Shown here: one piece after another, positions 1-13,800 of the stretch
Numbering within the stretch: position 1 is the first letter of the stretch
Layout of the letters: each line of letters begins with the position of its first letter
DNA from: Oryzias latipes
Lineage: Eukaryota; Chordata; Actinopteri; Beloniformes; Adrianichthyidae
NCBI RefSeq assembly: GCF_002234675.1
Contig: NC_019873.2
Coordinates: forward strand, 12,970,235 to 13,034,234
DNA: 64,000 bases
Reading direction: 5' to 3'
The notes under the pieces: model-generated
Told to the model about the DNA's origin: nothing
The model's database searches: none
The model's input: only the letters and a program-made list of their open reading frames with translations
Position numbers and translations under genes: made by a program

Positions 1-804
1 AACTCAGGACTTGAGAGTATCATTTAAAATGGAACTTGAAGAGTTTACAGAAGTAAACATGTCAGGGCATTGGTACCTGTTCTATGAAATGACAGTAGTA
101 TACTCATGACTGGGAAAATCCCAATACCAGGAAAATGCCTGTACTTTTTCAGCTTTGTTTCAACTGTCTCTACCAATTTGCATATAGCTGAGCTATAATC
201 AAAGATGGATGACAACAGAGTTCTTAATAAAACGTAATTTCAATTAGAAAGTTTCTCAACATCTGGGATTTACTTTCTACAAGACAAAATTTCCAACAAA
301 CTGCTAGGAAATGACACAAACAGTAATAAAATGTTATTTTTTTTCTATTCTCACCAAAAGCCTTGGTTAGTTTCATCTGCAAAAATTGGAGTGAAACATG
401 AATGAGGTAAGGGCTTTTCCTGCTGGAGGTGCATCTAGAGGTCTGAGGCACCTCACTCCAGTTGGTGGTCAGTAGACATGAAGGATCATGAACTTTAGAA
501 ATCCAAAGAAGATTTCAGCCTATAACCAGTTGTCTGTGATCCTAAGTCTGGGGAAAAAAACAGGTCAGAATCAAAAACAACAGTCTGATGACCCAAATCA
601 AAAATGTAAAATGTGGGCAAATTAGTCCTGGACATTGATGAAGAACATGAGTCACTAGCTGGAATAGACTGTGAGCGGCATGGATGTAGGCAGGTACTCA
701 CCTGAACCAGACAAAACACCTTTTGTCAACATTTAAACAAGAGTGAGAGCACAAGCGTGAATCCGATCTGTATGTGTGTAAAGACGCTGCGTTTGTGTCT
801 ACAG
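1..804. other. prkn intron 7 (3' part)
   Basis: This is non-coding sequence upstream of the first visible parkin exon. I looked for the preceding parkin exon (RING1 with its CxxC pairs and a cysteine-rich RHVICLDCF-like stretch) in all + strand frames and did not find it, so the upstream exons lie outside the window. Short open frames on the minus strand here show no recognisable domain. Confidence 0.6.
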
Positions 805-2074
805 CGGGCTGTGAGGACTCGCTGATCAAAGAGCTGCACCATTTCAGAGTTCTGGGTGACGACCAGGTAAGTGCACCTCAGATTCTCTGCCACAGCATCA
901 GGAACACATGCTGAGCACAAGGGCTCTGACACCCACGTTGAAGACAAGCCGCTGGAGTTCAGAGGCTCTGATGATGACGGAAGAGGGATGAGCCGCTATT
1001 GAAACTGTGTAGGTGACCTCATGGGCACCCAGCAGGTCCAGGACTCTTCATCACCACCATTCTGAGCTTTGATGCAGCACCCACCAGCTCGGCCTGCTGA
1101 CACACGGACGTTAGGGGATGATGCTGCTCCAAAGTGATGTGCACTCGGAGTTTCAGCAGGTCCTCATGCTGCCCTGTGATTGGCTGACAAAGAGCTTTCA
1201 TCAAAAAGCAGCTGCTGCGGCCATGTGCAAATAAGCCAATGTTTTTTAGACGGACCTTTTTTTCATAGAATTAAATCACAAAATAAACTATCACACAATA
1301 AAAGAAGAAACAAACTCTTTTTGTAAAAATATACCTGCTATAAAAATAAATATTCACTCTACAATGTGATGTAGGTAAATCTCACTTGTAACACAAAGGA
1401 AGAGACTCAATCCTTCCCACCTGTGCACAGGTAACTTGCGGTCTCAGTCCTCTTTCTCTATCTGTATCTTACAGTATGCACGGTACCAGCAATATGCCAC
1501 TGAGGAGTGCCTACTGAAAATGGGAGGACTCATGTGTCCGGCACCTGGTTGTGGGGCGGGGCTCCTGCCCTCTGACCCCTGCAGGAGGGTGGAGTGTGAG
1601 AGACAGCTGGGCTGTGGCTTTGTCTTCTGTAGGGAGTGCAGGGAGGCCTACCATCAGGGGGAGTGCAGGGCATGCCAAGCCCCGCCTATGGGTGATGTGG
1701 AGCAGGTCAGGAAAGAAGATCCTTTTTGTGATGACATTGCCGTGATAAAGACCTTCATCTGTTAACCACTCCCCCGTCCAGGGCTTTGTGGTGGACGAGG
1801 AGGCGTCTCGGCGGGGCAGGTGGGAGCAGGCATCCCAACGTCTTATTCAGGAGATGACCAAGCCCTGCCCCAATTGTTCAGTCCCTGTGGAGAGAAATGG
1901 TGAGCTGTCCTAGTGTCACACCTGCTGTCTGGTGAGTCAGACTAACACCAGGTGCTGTCTCCACCTGCAGGCGGCTGCATGCACATGCATTGTGCTCTGT
2001 GCCAGGCAGACTGGTGCTGGCTCTGTGGCGTTCCCTGGAACAGGGAGTGCATGGGAAACCACTGGTTTGGATGA
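805..2074 (+). CDS. prkn: Parkin RBR E3 ubiquitin ligase, last three coding exons (partial)
   Basis: Parkin is a RING-IBR-RING ubiquitin ligase that, once activated by PINK1, ubiquitinates outer mitochondrial membrane proteins. Three exons are visible. Exon 805-866 (62 bp) encodes [20 protein letters not shown], the end of RING1. Exon 1475-1705 (231 bp) encodes [18 protein letters not shown], then the IBR zinc ligands ([29 protein letters not shown]). Exon 1782-1899 (118 bp) holds the REP helix (RWEQAS, matching human Trp403) and TKPCPNC. Final exon 1971-2074 encodes the RING2 catalytic segment GGCMHMHC, whose Cys matches human Cys431, and ends [12 protein letters not shown]. Joins are GT-AG and keep frame. 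Human exons 8 (62 bp) and 11 (118 bp) have the same lengths. The C-terminus reads WFG rather than the human WFDV. The start of the gene is off the left edge. Family assignment is firm. Confidence 0.95.
867..1474 (+). other. prkn intron between exon 8 and fused exon 9/10
   Basis: A 608-bp intron with GT donor at 867 (CAG|gtaagt) and AG acceptor at 1473-1474 (tcttacag). I see no coding exon or clear transposon in it; the 61-codon minus-strand frame at 1019-1204 has no recognisable features. Confidence 0.75.
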
Positions 2075-4835
2075 GAAGGGCAGATGTTCCAGCAGCATTG
2101 ATGGCTCTGTAGGGGGCGCCAGTGAGACAATGGGGATCTGCTCTTTTGATGGAGTAATCCAGTGGAATTCTACATGAATTCAGCATGCCAACTAATATTG
2201 ACACACATGTAAGCATTAATATGTGTGTTATTTTCTGTTGCAGGAATGAACATAGCAATCATAAACCGTTTACGTTCTTGGTTTCATAGGGTGTAGTGGT
2301 TAGCACTGTTGCCTTATCAAATCAAATCAAATCAAACTTTATTTATAAAGCACTTTTCATATAAAAATATAACGCAAAGTGCTTATAGTAAGAGAGTTCT
2401 GGTACGAAACCCAACCTGGTTCTGTGTGTAATTTGCAAGCTTTCTTTGTGCATGCACACGTTTTTTTCATGTGCTCAACCTTCTCCTCACAGTCCAAAAA
2501 CATGCTTCACGGGTTGATTGGTGATTCTGAATTGTCTCTAAGGTGTGAGTGTGTCTCAGTGTGTGTAGAGTCCGTCAATGAACTGGTGACTTGTCCACCC
2601 TGAACCCCACCTTTACTCTGAGACTGGCTCGACTGACCTTCATAACCTCTAAAGCCGGAACAGAAGACGGATGGATGAATGTTTTTTTTGTGTGCAGCAC
2701 CTGAGATTTGCTTTACAAATAAACTAAATTGAAGAAGTCAAACACTGATGTTTTTCATTCCGATTCTCTCTGCATCCAGTTTGATTTAATTAAACTATAC
2801 ATTTTATGACAATATAAAGGAATAAAATTTACATTCATGGTTTGTTTGAGGATGACAGAAAAAGAGTTTAGAGGATCTAGGTTATTTAATGTTCAGATGT
2901 CCACTTTTCTATTAAAATGCACAAAAATCGAATTGATGCAAATATGATTCAAACCACTTCTGCTCTAAACCAAAAACATACGTGATTTTTTTTTTCATAG
3001 CTAGAAATAAAAACATTAAAGGGTTAAGTCTGCAGATTATATAAAGTAAAAATCAAAGGACCTTTTTCAAAAAATTAATAAGACCTGTTGATCATTTATA
3101 TTACATATTTTTAAAACCTGTTTCAATATTTCTTTCTATTTCTGTTCTTCCTGTCCTGGACAGAGGACTGTCATTATTTAGAAAGAGGATTTTTTTATTT
3201 CCCAAACAGAGCTGAAGCAGCAGCGTCACCCACACAGTTAAAGATGCCCTGGAACGAGTGTCAGCCATTTGATGGGTGTGGCCAGCACGAGTGACCACAT
3301 TCCTTCTCCTATTTGTACCCTCTAAAAAAAAGGATGACAAATGTGTGATAATGTGAACACACAAATCTTCATCTATGGTGCTGGGTCCATGTTTCTGGAT
3401 TTTCTTTGATCCAGTCCATGATCTTCACCTTTGTCATTCAGATGCTACCTTAAATTATGTGCAAATGCACATAATTTTATTAAACCCCTGAAGAAAACAA
3501 GAATTAAAGGATATCTAAAATGATTTATTTGGCTCAGAGAGGAGCAGAGATCTGCTCAGAGCACAGCAGGGAGAGAATCCATCCAGACAGGGCACCCAAA
3601 CCTCACATCAACAATCCCAGAAGGTGAAGACAATTTTCCTCATAAAGACAAGGTAGTTGTAGGTGGCCCTACTTAAGTGATTACCCAATATCATACAGCT
3701 GAGGAGTAGCATGGAGTGACACATGACAACCTCACCATCTTCAGGCATCTTTCTTGGTTACCCCAGCTATCAGTCTCAACATATCCAGGCCAAATTAGTC
3801 ATCCAGGGTCACGAGTGATCTAGTGTGAAAGTTCTGTTGTTAGTTCACATGAATGATTTGACTTTGGTTTCATGTTCAGATTCCCTCCCTGACCCAACCC
3901 TCTGCTTTTACCAGGACTTGGGACTCGCACACTAAACCGCTGAATTTCTTCCTCTTTTGGTAGCACCAGGATGCTTAATGTGCACCAGAATTGCTGACTT
4001 GAAGTTTTGTTCCTTTGCCTCAGAGACCAAAACCTTCAAAGGAAGATGACAGACCTGTGGTTAAATATGTCAAAACAAACATCTTTATCCTTGACGTATC
4101 ATATACAGAAATCCTTTGAATGTTAAACACAGATTTAGAATTGGTTTTCAGAACATCTAAAAAATTAAAAATGGTTGGACAAAATGATGCCCCCCCCAAA
4201 GCTCAGAAAAGATTAATGCGAGCACAGGGATATAGAGGAGAAGAGCAGATTATCCACAAATGAAAAGTAAAAAGAAAAGATGTGGCATTTGGAAAAAGAG
4301 GTAAAACTGAAAGACATAATTACTCTGAGCTGTAATCATCATGATGGATTCATATCAGACTTTATTAACCTTCTGACCCATGGGTGGATCGGTTGGGGGT
4401 CAAACAGCTTGATCACATCTTCAAGATCCAAAGGGAACCAATCGATCTGAGGAGAAGCTGCTTGTTATAGTAGGTTCTTGTCCCCTGCGGTTGTAAACCA
4501 AGCCTGACCTGGACCATCCCGCTTTACCCACTGATAAGATACGCCATCAACCTTTGAGCTGAGGAGCTTCTGCTGACCGCCCTGTTTATAACTACTTTGG
4601 CTCGAATCATGTAGCAGAACCTGCCGAGCAGCAGGTCACCTCAGCTTTTGCCACTGTGTTCCAACAAGTTTGAACAGATCTGGTAAAGAGCTGGTCCAGT
4701 CTGAGTCTGACCAAGACCAGTATGAAGAAAGGAAGTTCTATCAGTCCTGATCCAGGACTGGAGCTAAGGAGGACAGAAAACCACAGATCACAGGTGAGTC
4801 TGACAGATTGTTCCATTATGATCAACAAACAATTA
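2075..4835. other. Intergenic spacer downstream of prkn
   Basis: This holds the prkn 3' UTR, whose end I cannot fix (an AATAAA is at 2718-2723, but close to repeat sequence), a SINE-like repeat (2283-2680), and then about 2 kb of A/T-rich sequence from 2700 to 4835 in which I see no gene. Minus-strand frames at 3101-3364 and 4607-4828 are short and featureless. Confidence 0.6.
2283..2680 (+). repeat. tRNA-headed SINE-like teleost repeat, split by a LINE 3' tail
   Basis: The left part (GTGTAGTGGTTAGCACTGTT near 2291) is a pol III A-box-like tRNA head. The matching right part resumes near 2392 with a decayed B-box-like stretch (gttctggtacgaaaccc). It then runs through the common fish repeat body (CAGTCCAAAAACATGC, GTTGATTGGTGATTCTGAAT, GAACTGGTGACTTGTCC) and ends in GATGGATGAATG at 2671-2680. 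Between the halves, about 2318-2390, lies (AAATC)n followed by CTTTATTTATAAAGCAC, which is the 3' tail of a separate retroelement. The class is recognised from memory of fish genomes, not from a database search. Confidence 0.6.
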
Positions 4836-5143
4836 CAGTGGTGGACAAAATTGTTGGTACCCCTCAGTTAAAGAAAGAAAGTCCACAATGCTCACTGAAA
4901 TGACTTGAAATGTTCAAAAGTAACAATAAATTAAAATTGATTGAAAATTAAATAACCCAAATCAGCCATTACTTTTCAGTTGTTGATTAACAGAAGTATT
5001 TTAAAAAACAAACTAATGAAATAGGGCTGGACACAAATGATGGTACCTCCATAAAAGACTGAGAACTAATTGTCCAGGGGGTCATGGTGATGAACCCAGG
5101 TATGTCCTTTAATTGACATCACAGCTGTTTTCAAACCCATAAT

Positions 5144-6217
5144 TTTTTATTTTTTATTTTTTTTTTATTTTATTTTTTTTTTCCACAATGCGTCGAAAGC
5201 AACAAATCTCACAATACAGAATGTGGAAAAAATGGACATCCCAGAAGCAGCTGCTTATTATTAGGGGTCCAGCATTTTAGACAAGCATAAAAATACAAAA
5301 GATAAGTGGCGGAAGGAAAAGAAAAGAAAAGAAAATAATTTCATAAATAAAATATACTAATAGAATGCGAGAAATGATGGTAATATAGTGGAAAGTGTTA
5401 GACAATAGGGACAATGAATTTGAACAACATAAACTCTGGCGTGTGGCCATATAAGTGTCAACAGTCAGAAAGAAATCACAAACACGTTAATAGATGGTTT
5501 CAGTTGGAGCAGCATTTTCACAGTATGTTGACAATAATAACAATTTCAGTTTCCTTTTAAACATGTACATTGTTGCAGACTGTTTAACGTCATTTTCTAA
5601 AATATTCCAAGTTTGTGGACCTCTAATACAGACAGAGAAGCTTGTACATTTTAATTTTCTGTTTTTGCCTTTTAGCATATGCTTTCCCCTGGTATACTGG
5701 TGATAAGAGGGCAAAAAAAGTGGTATGAGGTCACACAAACGACTATTTAATTTATTAACAACACTGTACATTGTGCATGCATTATGATACGTGTTGAGTT
5801 CCGGTAACTTAAGGAGGCTGTATCTGTGGAAGAGTGGATCCGTTGGGGAATTTGGCGTGGACCAGGTTATTGCTCTTATTGCTTTCTTTTGTGTAATCAG
5901 GAGTTTTGCCGTGTAGGTAGAATATGTGTTATTCCATATGATGTTACAGTAATTCAGGTGGGGCTCAAACAGGGATCTGTACAATGTTAGCAATGCATCT
6001 GATGGGAGGATGTGCCGAATCTTATAGAATAAACCAACAAGTTTGGATAATTTTTTAACTAGTTCATCTATGTTTTTTTTAAAATTTATAAATTGATCTA
6101 TGTGGATTCCAAGAAATTTGATCGAGTCCACCTGTTGAAGAGATTGCCCATCTATATTTATGTTCAATTTCCTGTAGGTGGATTTGTGTCTGGATGTGTG
6201 GAATATGATCATATAAT
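5144..6217 (-). mobile_element. 5'-truncated non-LTR retrotransposon inside the Tc1 element
   Basis: On the minus strand the copy ends in an A-rich tail, seen as a T-rich run at 5144-5182. It contains an open frame (6212 down to 5487, 241 residues) resembling the C-terminal end of a LINE reverse transcriptase: the thumb-like SIKFLGIHID, the LYRSLFEPHLNYCNIIWNNT region, and a terminal QTWNILENDVKQSATMYMFK. The target-site duplication is probably ATAAT: CCCATAAT precedes the insert near 5143, and ATAAT at 6218-6222 resumes the Tc1 sequence (ATAATCAGTCAGTCTGCC). The LINE clade cannot be named safely. The upstream part of the element is missing. Confidence 0.8.
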
Positions 6218-6258
6218 ATAATCAGTCAGTCTGCCTATTTAAAGGGAGACAAATAGTC

Positions 6259-7216
<958 letters not shown>

Positions 7217-7867
7217 ATACCTGTGGACAGGTGCAGAAGGCTCATTGACAAATACAGAAACCGTTGAATTGCAGTGATTGCCTCAAAATGTTGTGCAACA
7301 AAATATGAAGTTATGGGTACCATCATTTTTGTCCAGCCCTATTTCATTAGTTTTTTTTTAAATTCTGTTAATGAACAACTCAAAAGTAATGGCTGATTTT
7401 GATTATTTAATTTTCAATCAATTTTAATTTATTGTTACTTTTGAACATTTCAAGTCATTTCAGTGAGCACTGTGGACTTTCTTTCTTTAACTGAGGGGTA
7501 CCAACAATTTTGTCCACCTCTGCAACTTAAACCTTTCAAGCAATAAATCAAACTCTACTTATACTTCAGTTAATGATCACTGTATTTAATTAAGCAAATG
7601 TGATTTAAGTCTTTTTAATCCATGTATTTAATTTCTGTAATGAGTTTCATAAATATGTGTGAATTCTTTATTGCTTTGACTACAATGCTTGAAATGAATC
7701 TAAATCAAAAACCACATGTTGGTTAAAGTGTTGAGCAACCCTGACTAGAATGGGCATGGACCAACGGGTTCAACTGAAGGCCTAGGACTATGATAGTATC
7801 CACGCTGCATTGTATTTGAACAAGACACTCCTCTAGTGTTCACATCCTCATTGAAGATCATCAACAG

Positions 7868-10800
7868 ATGGTTATTCAATGTGCGTGCACTCCGTTCTGC
7901 AACTGTACTCAGGCCCCACCAGGTCCTTCAGAATGCATATCCAAAGGCCCTGAAGCGGAGAAAGCAGCATCTCGGTGGACATCTCAGTGGAGCTCGTACT
8001 CACGAAGACGCTGGATGCAAAAGAGAAAGCTTGCAGGTAAAAAACATTTTACCTAGTAACAGTCCATTTCCTTCCTCTTTAATGGATTCTAAATGACGTG
8101 ACCTTTCAGGAATTCAGGTTGAGACAAAATACAGAGGTTTGGCTGAAGATGAGGGGGGTGGAGAGCAGATAGATGAGACCGACACCACCAATGAGAAACA
8201 GTTGTTAAATAAAAAACTGCTGGACCACTTTAGGCACCTTGCTGCAACCAACCAGGACACTGACCAGGTAACCTCAACTAAGTAACACACAGAAAAGTCT
8301 AAGAGAACAAATTTATTTTGCGAAGGTGATAGACTAACTGCTAAAGTCCCTCTTTGATCATCTTTTGATCTGTTGTAAAAGAAAATGTTCCCAGTGGTCT
8401 TTTAATAATGATTATGCTGTTTTTACCCCCCCCCCCAAAAAAAAACAACAACAAAAAAAACAAAAAAAAAACAACGTGTCATTTTCTAGGATATAGTTTT
8501 TGCAGAGCGGGAGAAGTGAATTAGAAATTCACTTCTGAGTTGTGGGTGTTACAGTTGGTATGGAGTAACCTGCCCTGCCCACAATTTCCCATCATTCCTT
8601 TGTTTACACACGCTCTCCCGCTAGCTTACAGCCCTTCACACCCCTAACCTCACATTACTGCCATTCTAGCTTCTACGTCACACCTGCAAACTTTTCTCAA
8701 ACTGCATTTTTTTCGTCTGCTCCTGATATACAACAACTTGCATAGATAGATATTCAAAAATGCAATTGTAAGCTTAATTTTCTTTAAATATGTCCTCAAT
8801 CATGAGAAAGAAGTCACAAGAACCCGTTAAAAACACAAGAAATTTGCTTTTCATTGCAGTGGATCTTTAAAGTGTACCAGCTGTCACTTGGGTTGGTTAG
8901 TTACAGAGAGGGCAACACGATTGTGTTTAGAAGGTAGTAAATGGGGCGATTGTCCACATAATTGTTGGACATACAGGTTTCAGTTGAACACAACATCTTT
9001 ACTTATCTCTGTTCTCGTAAACACACATTTATTGCCTAAACTATTTACAACATAAACACAGTTGACTTATTTGTGCTTTTGCTGTGAAGCAGATGCACTT
9101 CAGACAACCTTTTGTGTGTGTTCAGGTTGATCTCCAGCTTCTGGATGGACTGATCTCAGATGGTGCAGATCCAAACAGCTCAGACAGATATGGACAAACT
9201 GTCCTGCATGAGGTCAGGACTGTTTGGTTCATTGCAAACGTTTCCACGATTGCTTCCAAGCTGAACAGCTAGATGACAGCAGGCCTGTGTGTTGCTTCAG
9301 ATATGCAGATTGTGGAGTGTGGACGTGATGCGTTTCTTTTTGGACCGGGGAGCAGACCTGCTCTGCTCTGACCAGTTTGGAGTCACTGCTCTGCATGTGG
9401 CTTCTGCACTGGATTACCAGGACATGGTCCAGTTCCTAATAAGCCAAAAAGGTCAGTGTGATCAAACATATTACAAATACAAGCACCCGGTTCCTGCTGC
9501 TGTTACCCAGGGGCAAAAAAAAAAGGCCTACTGAAAAAACAATTTGAACCTAGTCGTGTGTATTGGACCCCATTCTGACTCTAGTGCATCACCAGTGAGT
9601 CATAAATTGGGTTTAACGAAGATGATGGCTTATCTTATATGGGTCAGATCAGACCAAAAGAAAAACTTTACAAGTTTAGGGTTATGTTTGCCTCATCCAG
9701 CTGATAAAGATGCTCGGACACTTTTGGACTGCCAGACGCCGCTCCACTATGCTGCAAAGAATGATGCTGTCGGTGCCATAAGACTGTTGCTGCAAGCCGG
9801 CGCCTCTAGCAGCTGTACAGATTACAAAAATAGGACTCCTTTGCACCTGGCAGCAAACATGGGTACATCCTACGTCTTCACTGGTATCACAACGCCTGAC
9901 CCATAACACTGACTGACATGAAGAGTAACATCTTTTTCTGCTTTCAGAGCGCAGTGAAGCAGCGAGGGTCCTGCTGGAACTGGGAGCAGAGGCAGGAGTG
10001 AAGGACTCTGACGGACAGCTGTGTATAACTGCTCTGATTGGGCAAATGAGTCCTGTTGTAAATAAACCCCACCCACTTCCAAGCAGATGTGTATTGATTC
10101 GTGAAAAATATGATGGTTTATTTGCACGCATGTTGTTTTCAGGCTCATTTGGCGCTTGATCAGTTCCATGTGACAGACAAAGTTACAAGGCAGCAGTATT
10201 TCTACCTGAACCTGCTGCAACCAGAACCAAGGTTCCCCGAAGACAACCTACAGGAAAACAGTTCAGTTCATCACACTTTATTTATAAAAGGGAATCGAAG
10301 GGATCATCAGATCAAAACAATCTTTAGTTCTGCTGACAGCCTGACTAATGATGCAATATTTCCTTGTGTGTGCTGCAGGTGATGAGACTTGTGGGCCGCC
10401 ATCTGCAGTAAGTGTGAAAAATCAGCTCACAGACAGGTAGTCAGACTGACAGACAAACACACAAATAGGAAGACAGACAGGTAGGCAGGTAGCCAGCCAC
10501 AGACAGACAGGTAGATGGATAAAAAAGACAGGCACTCAGGCAAACACATAAACATACACAGATAGACTTACAGACAGGAATGCAGATGGACAGACACACC
10601 CACAAGCGAGCTCAAAAGACAAATAGAAAGGCATGCAGATAGACGGGTGTAAGTGGACTGGCTGATAGACAAAAGAGAAACAGTCACACAAACATGCAGA
10701 AAACAAACAAACGTGGATAAACAGGCACAAATAAACAACAACAACAAACGTGCATTCAGATCATTGGCTGTATGAGAACTGGACTGAGTGACCTCTTTCC

Positions 10801-13800
10801 ACAAACATTCCAAATATGAAGTACCCACTGGTTCCAAAAAGCCAAAATCTCACCGACTTATATTGAGAAATAAGCAGCTATTGCCCAGTCATTATCTTTG
10901 GCAGAAAATGTTTTTTTCCTCTGATGCCTTTTTTAACATGTTCAAGCTAGTCTTCTTTTTCCTATTTTTTTTGTAGTGCAAGTTATCCAAGTTACAAACT
11001 GGCCAATCAACGTTTATCTCACATTGAACGTTCAAAGCTTTTGATTGACAGATGTTAAGTGGTAGGGGTGGGACTTCTGACAGCCTCACTCCTGATTGGT
11101 GAGAGTGGTTGCCATAGAAGTGTTGACGCAGATCGATTTGGACCAATCACTGCTTACTGAAGATTTCTGATTCCAATATGTCAATGTCCATATCACAAAA
11201 AAAATGGCAACTGAATTAAATTGGAATCTGAATAAATTTGGGTGATGTCAAACTCACTCAGTCCCAGTTCCCATATACAGTCAATGATGCAGACTAACAG
11301 TTGCAGAAAGACAAAAACACGACTAGACAGACTGATAGGTTGGCAGGCAGGTAGACAAACCCATAGACAAACAAACAGATGTACCAGAAGAAAGGCAGAC
11401 AGACAGACACCCCAAAGGGTAAAAAAAGTAAAAGTGTTTTTCCACAGCTGGAAGAGGTGGTTCAGGAAGGGAAGCTGGACCTCATCATGCATCCAGTTGT
11501 CATCAAGCTCATTCAGATCAAATGGAAACTCTATGGCAGGTAAATTCCTTTGGTTGAAATTGTATACTTTCCCAATGATCAGTGCACAGGAAACTGAAGT
11601 GTTCAGGTGTAGATGTCACTGCGGACGGCTTATCATACATGGAGGGGGGCAGAACTTCCCTGTCACCAGTTTATTGCAGGATTTGTGTCCATGCATAAGA
11701 AAACATAACAGGTTAAGAATTACCTGAATGAAAAGTTTTACTACAAACCTACTCATCAGAGTAACAAACAGAGCTACAGTATTACTCAGCCAAAACATGC
11801 TTATGCTCTTCTAACAACATTAACCAATTATATTTCCAAATATATAAAAAAAATACTCTGTGTTGATTCCATTCAAGGTGATGCTAACTTATGTTGAGTC
11901 CTGGATGTAATGGTACATTGTAAATTAGCGACATACGGCATGGAGTGGTTAAAAACATCAAACATAAAAGAAACATCAAATCAAGGACAAAGACTCCCTT
12001 AAGATAAAGACTTCACAAACAAAACTTTGCATACGTAATTATTGGTTGTTATGCAAACATACTGTTGTTTTATTGGCACTCCAGTTGACTTAACTCAACT
12101 TTAGTTATACAGCACTTTCAATCAACAGCAGCCGACACAAAGTGCTGAACACGAAAAATAAAGAAAACAAACACTAAAACATGTTAAAACACAAGATTAA
12201 ATATAGAGAGATAGTTAATCCTAAATTAACAGTAGTTTAATGTAAATCTAACAGTAAGTAGCTGTACATGTGCTCCTTCATGTCCAAACTAAAGCTGATT
12301 GAATAGATCAATCCACATCAAGTTGTCCCTTGTCTTCCTCCTGTTGGTTTTCACTGCTGGAGCTCTTTAACTGATCAGATTGCATGATGAAAAGCATGAA
12401 GGGGCAGGGCTAGAGTTATGTTCCACAATATCTGAAAAATCTCATCAACAATGACATCGCAGTGTGACTCACCTGCTTTCCTTTTAGGTTTGGGGCGTGG
12501 CTTCTACTCATTTTAAACTTTCTGTTTAACGTCGCCTGGACAACTGTTGCTATTTCAGTGTCTGTCCACCGAGATGAGCCTGACCGCTACATCTTTCCCC
12601 AGGTAACCTGTCCATTCATTCCACTCACCTGTATGTATCATGCTTCTCCCCTGTCTCTATTGTCTTCATCTGTCTTGGTGTGCCTCACGTATATACTGTA
12701 TATTTCTATCTCAGGATTGGTGGCGTGTCCTCCTGGTGGTGCTTGCGCTCCTGTTGACAGCAGAGGAAGTCTTCAGGGAGTTGCAGGACATCCTGCGTTC
12801 CAGGAGGAGGCTGCGTCTCAGGCGGCGCTGGATGGAGCGTCGTCTCTGTGATGACTTGGACTTTTCTCATCCTATGTGGCCACAGGTAAGTGGCGGAGTC
12901 TGATTAGATCAAATCCAAATCCAGGTTTATTTGCGAGCACCTAAAATTTTCAATTCAATTCAATTTTATTTGTGTAGCCCAAATTCACAACAGTCGTCTC
13001 AATGGGTTTTGTATCGGTAATTATACAAAAGGATCATAGATGCATAGAATTCAATAGGAGAATACTAAACTTTAACTAAACAGACTAAACTAAACTGGGC
13101 ATCCCTGCCCTTAGACCCTCCTTCAGGGTAAGGAAAAACTCCTAAAAAAACGGAATCCGAAAAAAATGAAGAAACCTCCGGGGTGTCCACATGAAGGAGG
13201 GATCCTCCTCCAGGACGGACAGGCAATGTACCAGAACTTTTAGAGAAAAATTAAGTTACTAAATTAAAATTAACCACAACTACATCCTTAAGTAGTCCAG
13301 CAGATGAGCTTCATTCAGACGAAGGTGGGGGACGGCTGGGAGCGCGAGACAAGCCGGAGACAAGATCCACAGCCAAGTGCAGGTGCACTAAAGCACTCAA
13401 TGCGAACATCTAGATAAAATCCCCATTTACTACCTTCTAAAAGCTATGCTGAAGTAATAGTTTCAGGAAAGGACTTCAAGTCAGACACGGAGGAAGGCTA
13501 GAAGTGGTTGGGAGGCGGATTGGTTTGGGGGTGCTGCAGATAAGCTTGGACCCCTCTTAGCTCTGAACCAGTTTCAAGCAGCTAGGATTATCAACTGAGC
13601 TGGGAGGGTGCCAAAGAGCCTTAAGGTGAAGCAACTCCAAAATAAGCAGGCGCCAAATCGTGTAGGGGTTTAAAGTATGTAAAAGAATCTCAAGTTGAAG
13701 AGTCGGCCTCTGTAATGAAACAGGAAAATGTGCCATTTGTTCTTGAGCCAATTGAGACTTTTTGCACAGCTGCAGCATTAGAAGTAAATGCAACAGAAAA

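Noticed and set aside
1878..2258. 126-codon minus-strand frame
   Set aside because: It overlaps the parkin RING2 exon in antisense and has no recognisable motif.
9682..10131. 149-codon minus-strand open frame
   Set aside because: It lies antisense to ankyrin exons 5 and 6 of the TRP-like gene and has no domain of its own.
11242..11727. 161-codon + strand open frame
   Set aside because: It runs through a CAGA-type microsatellite and exon 9 in the wrong frame; composition is that of the repeat.
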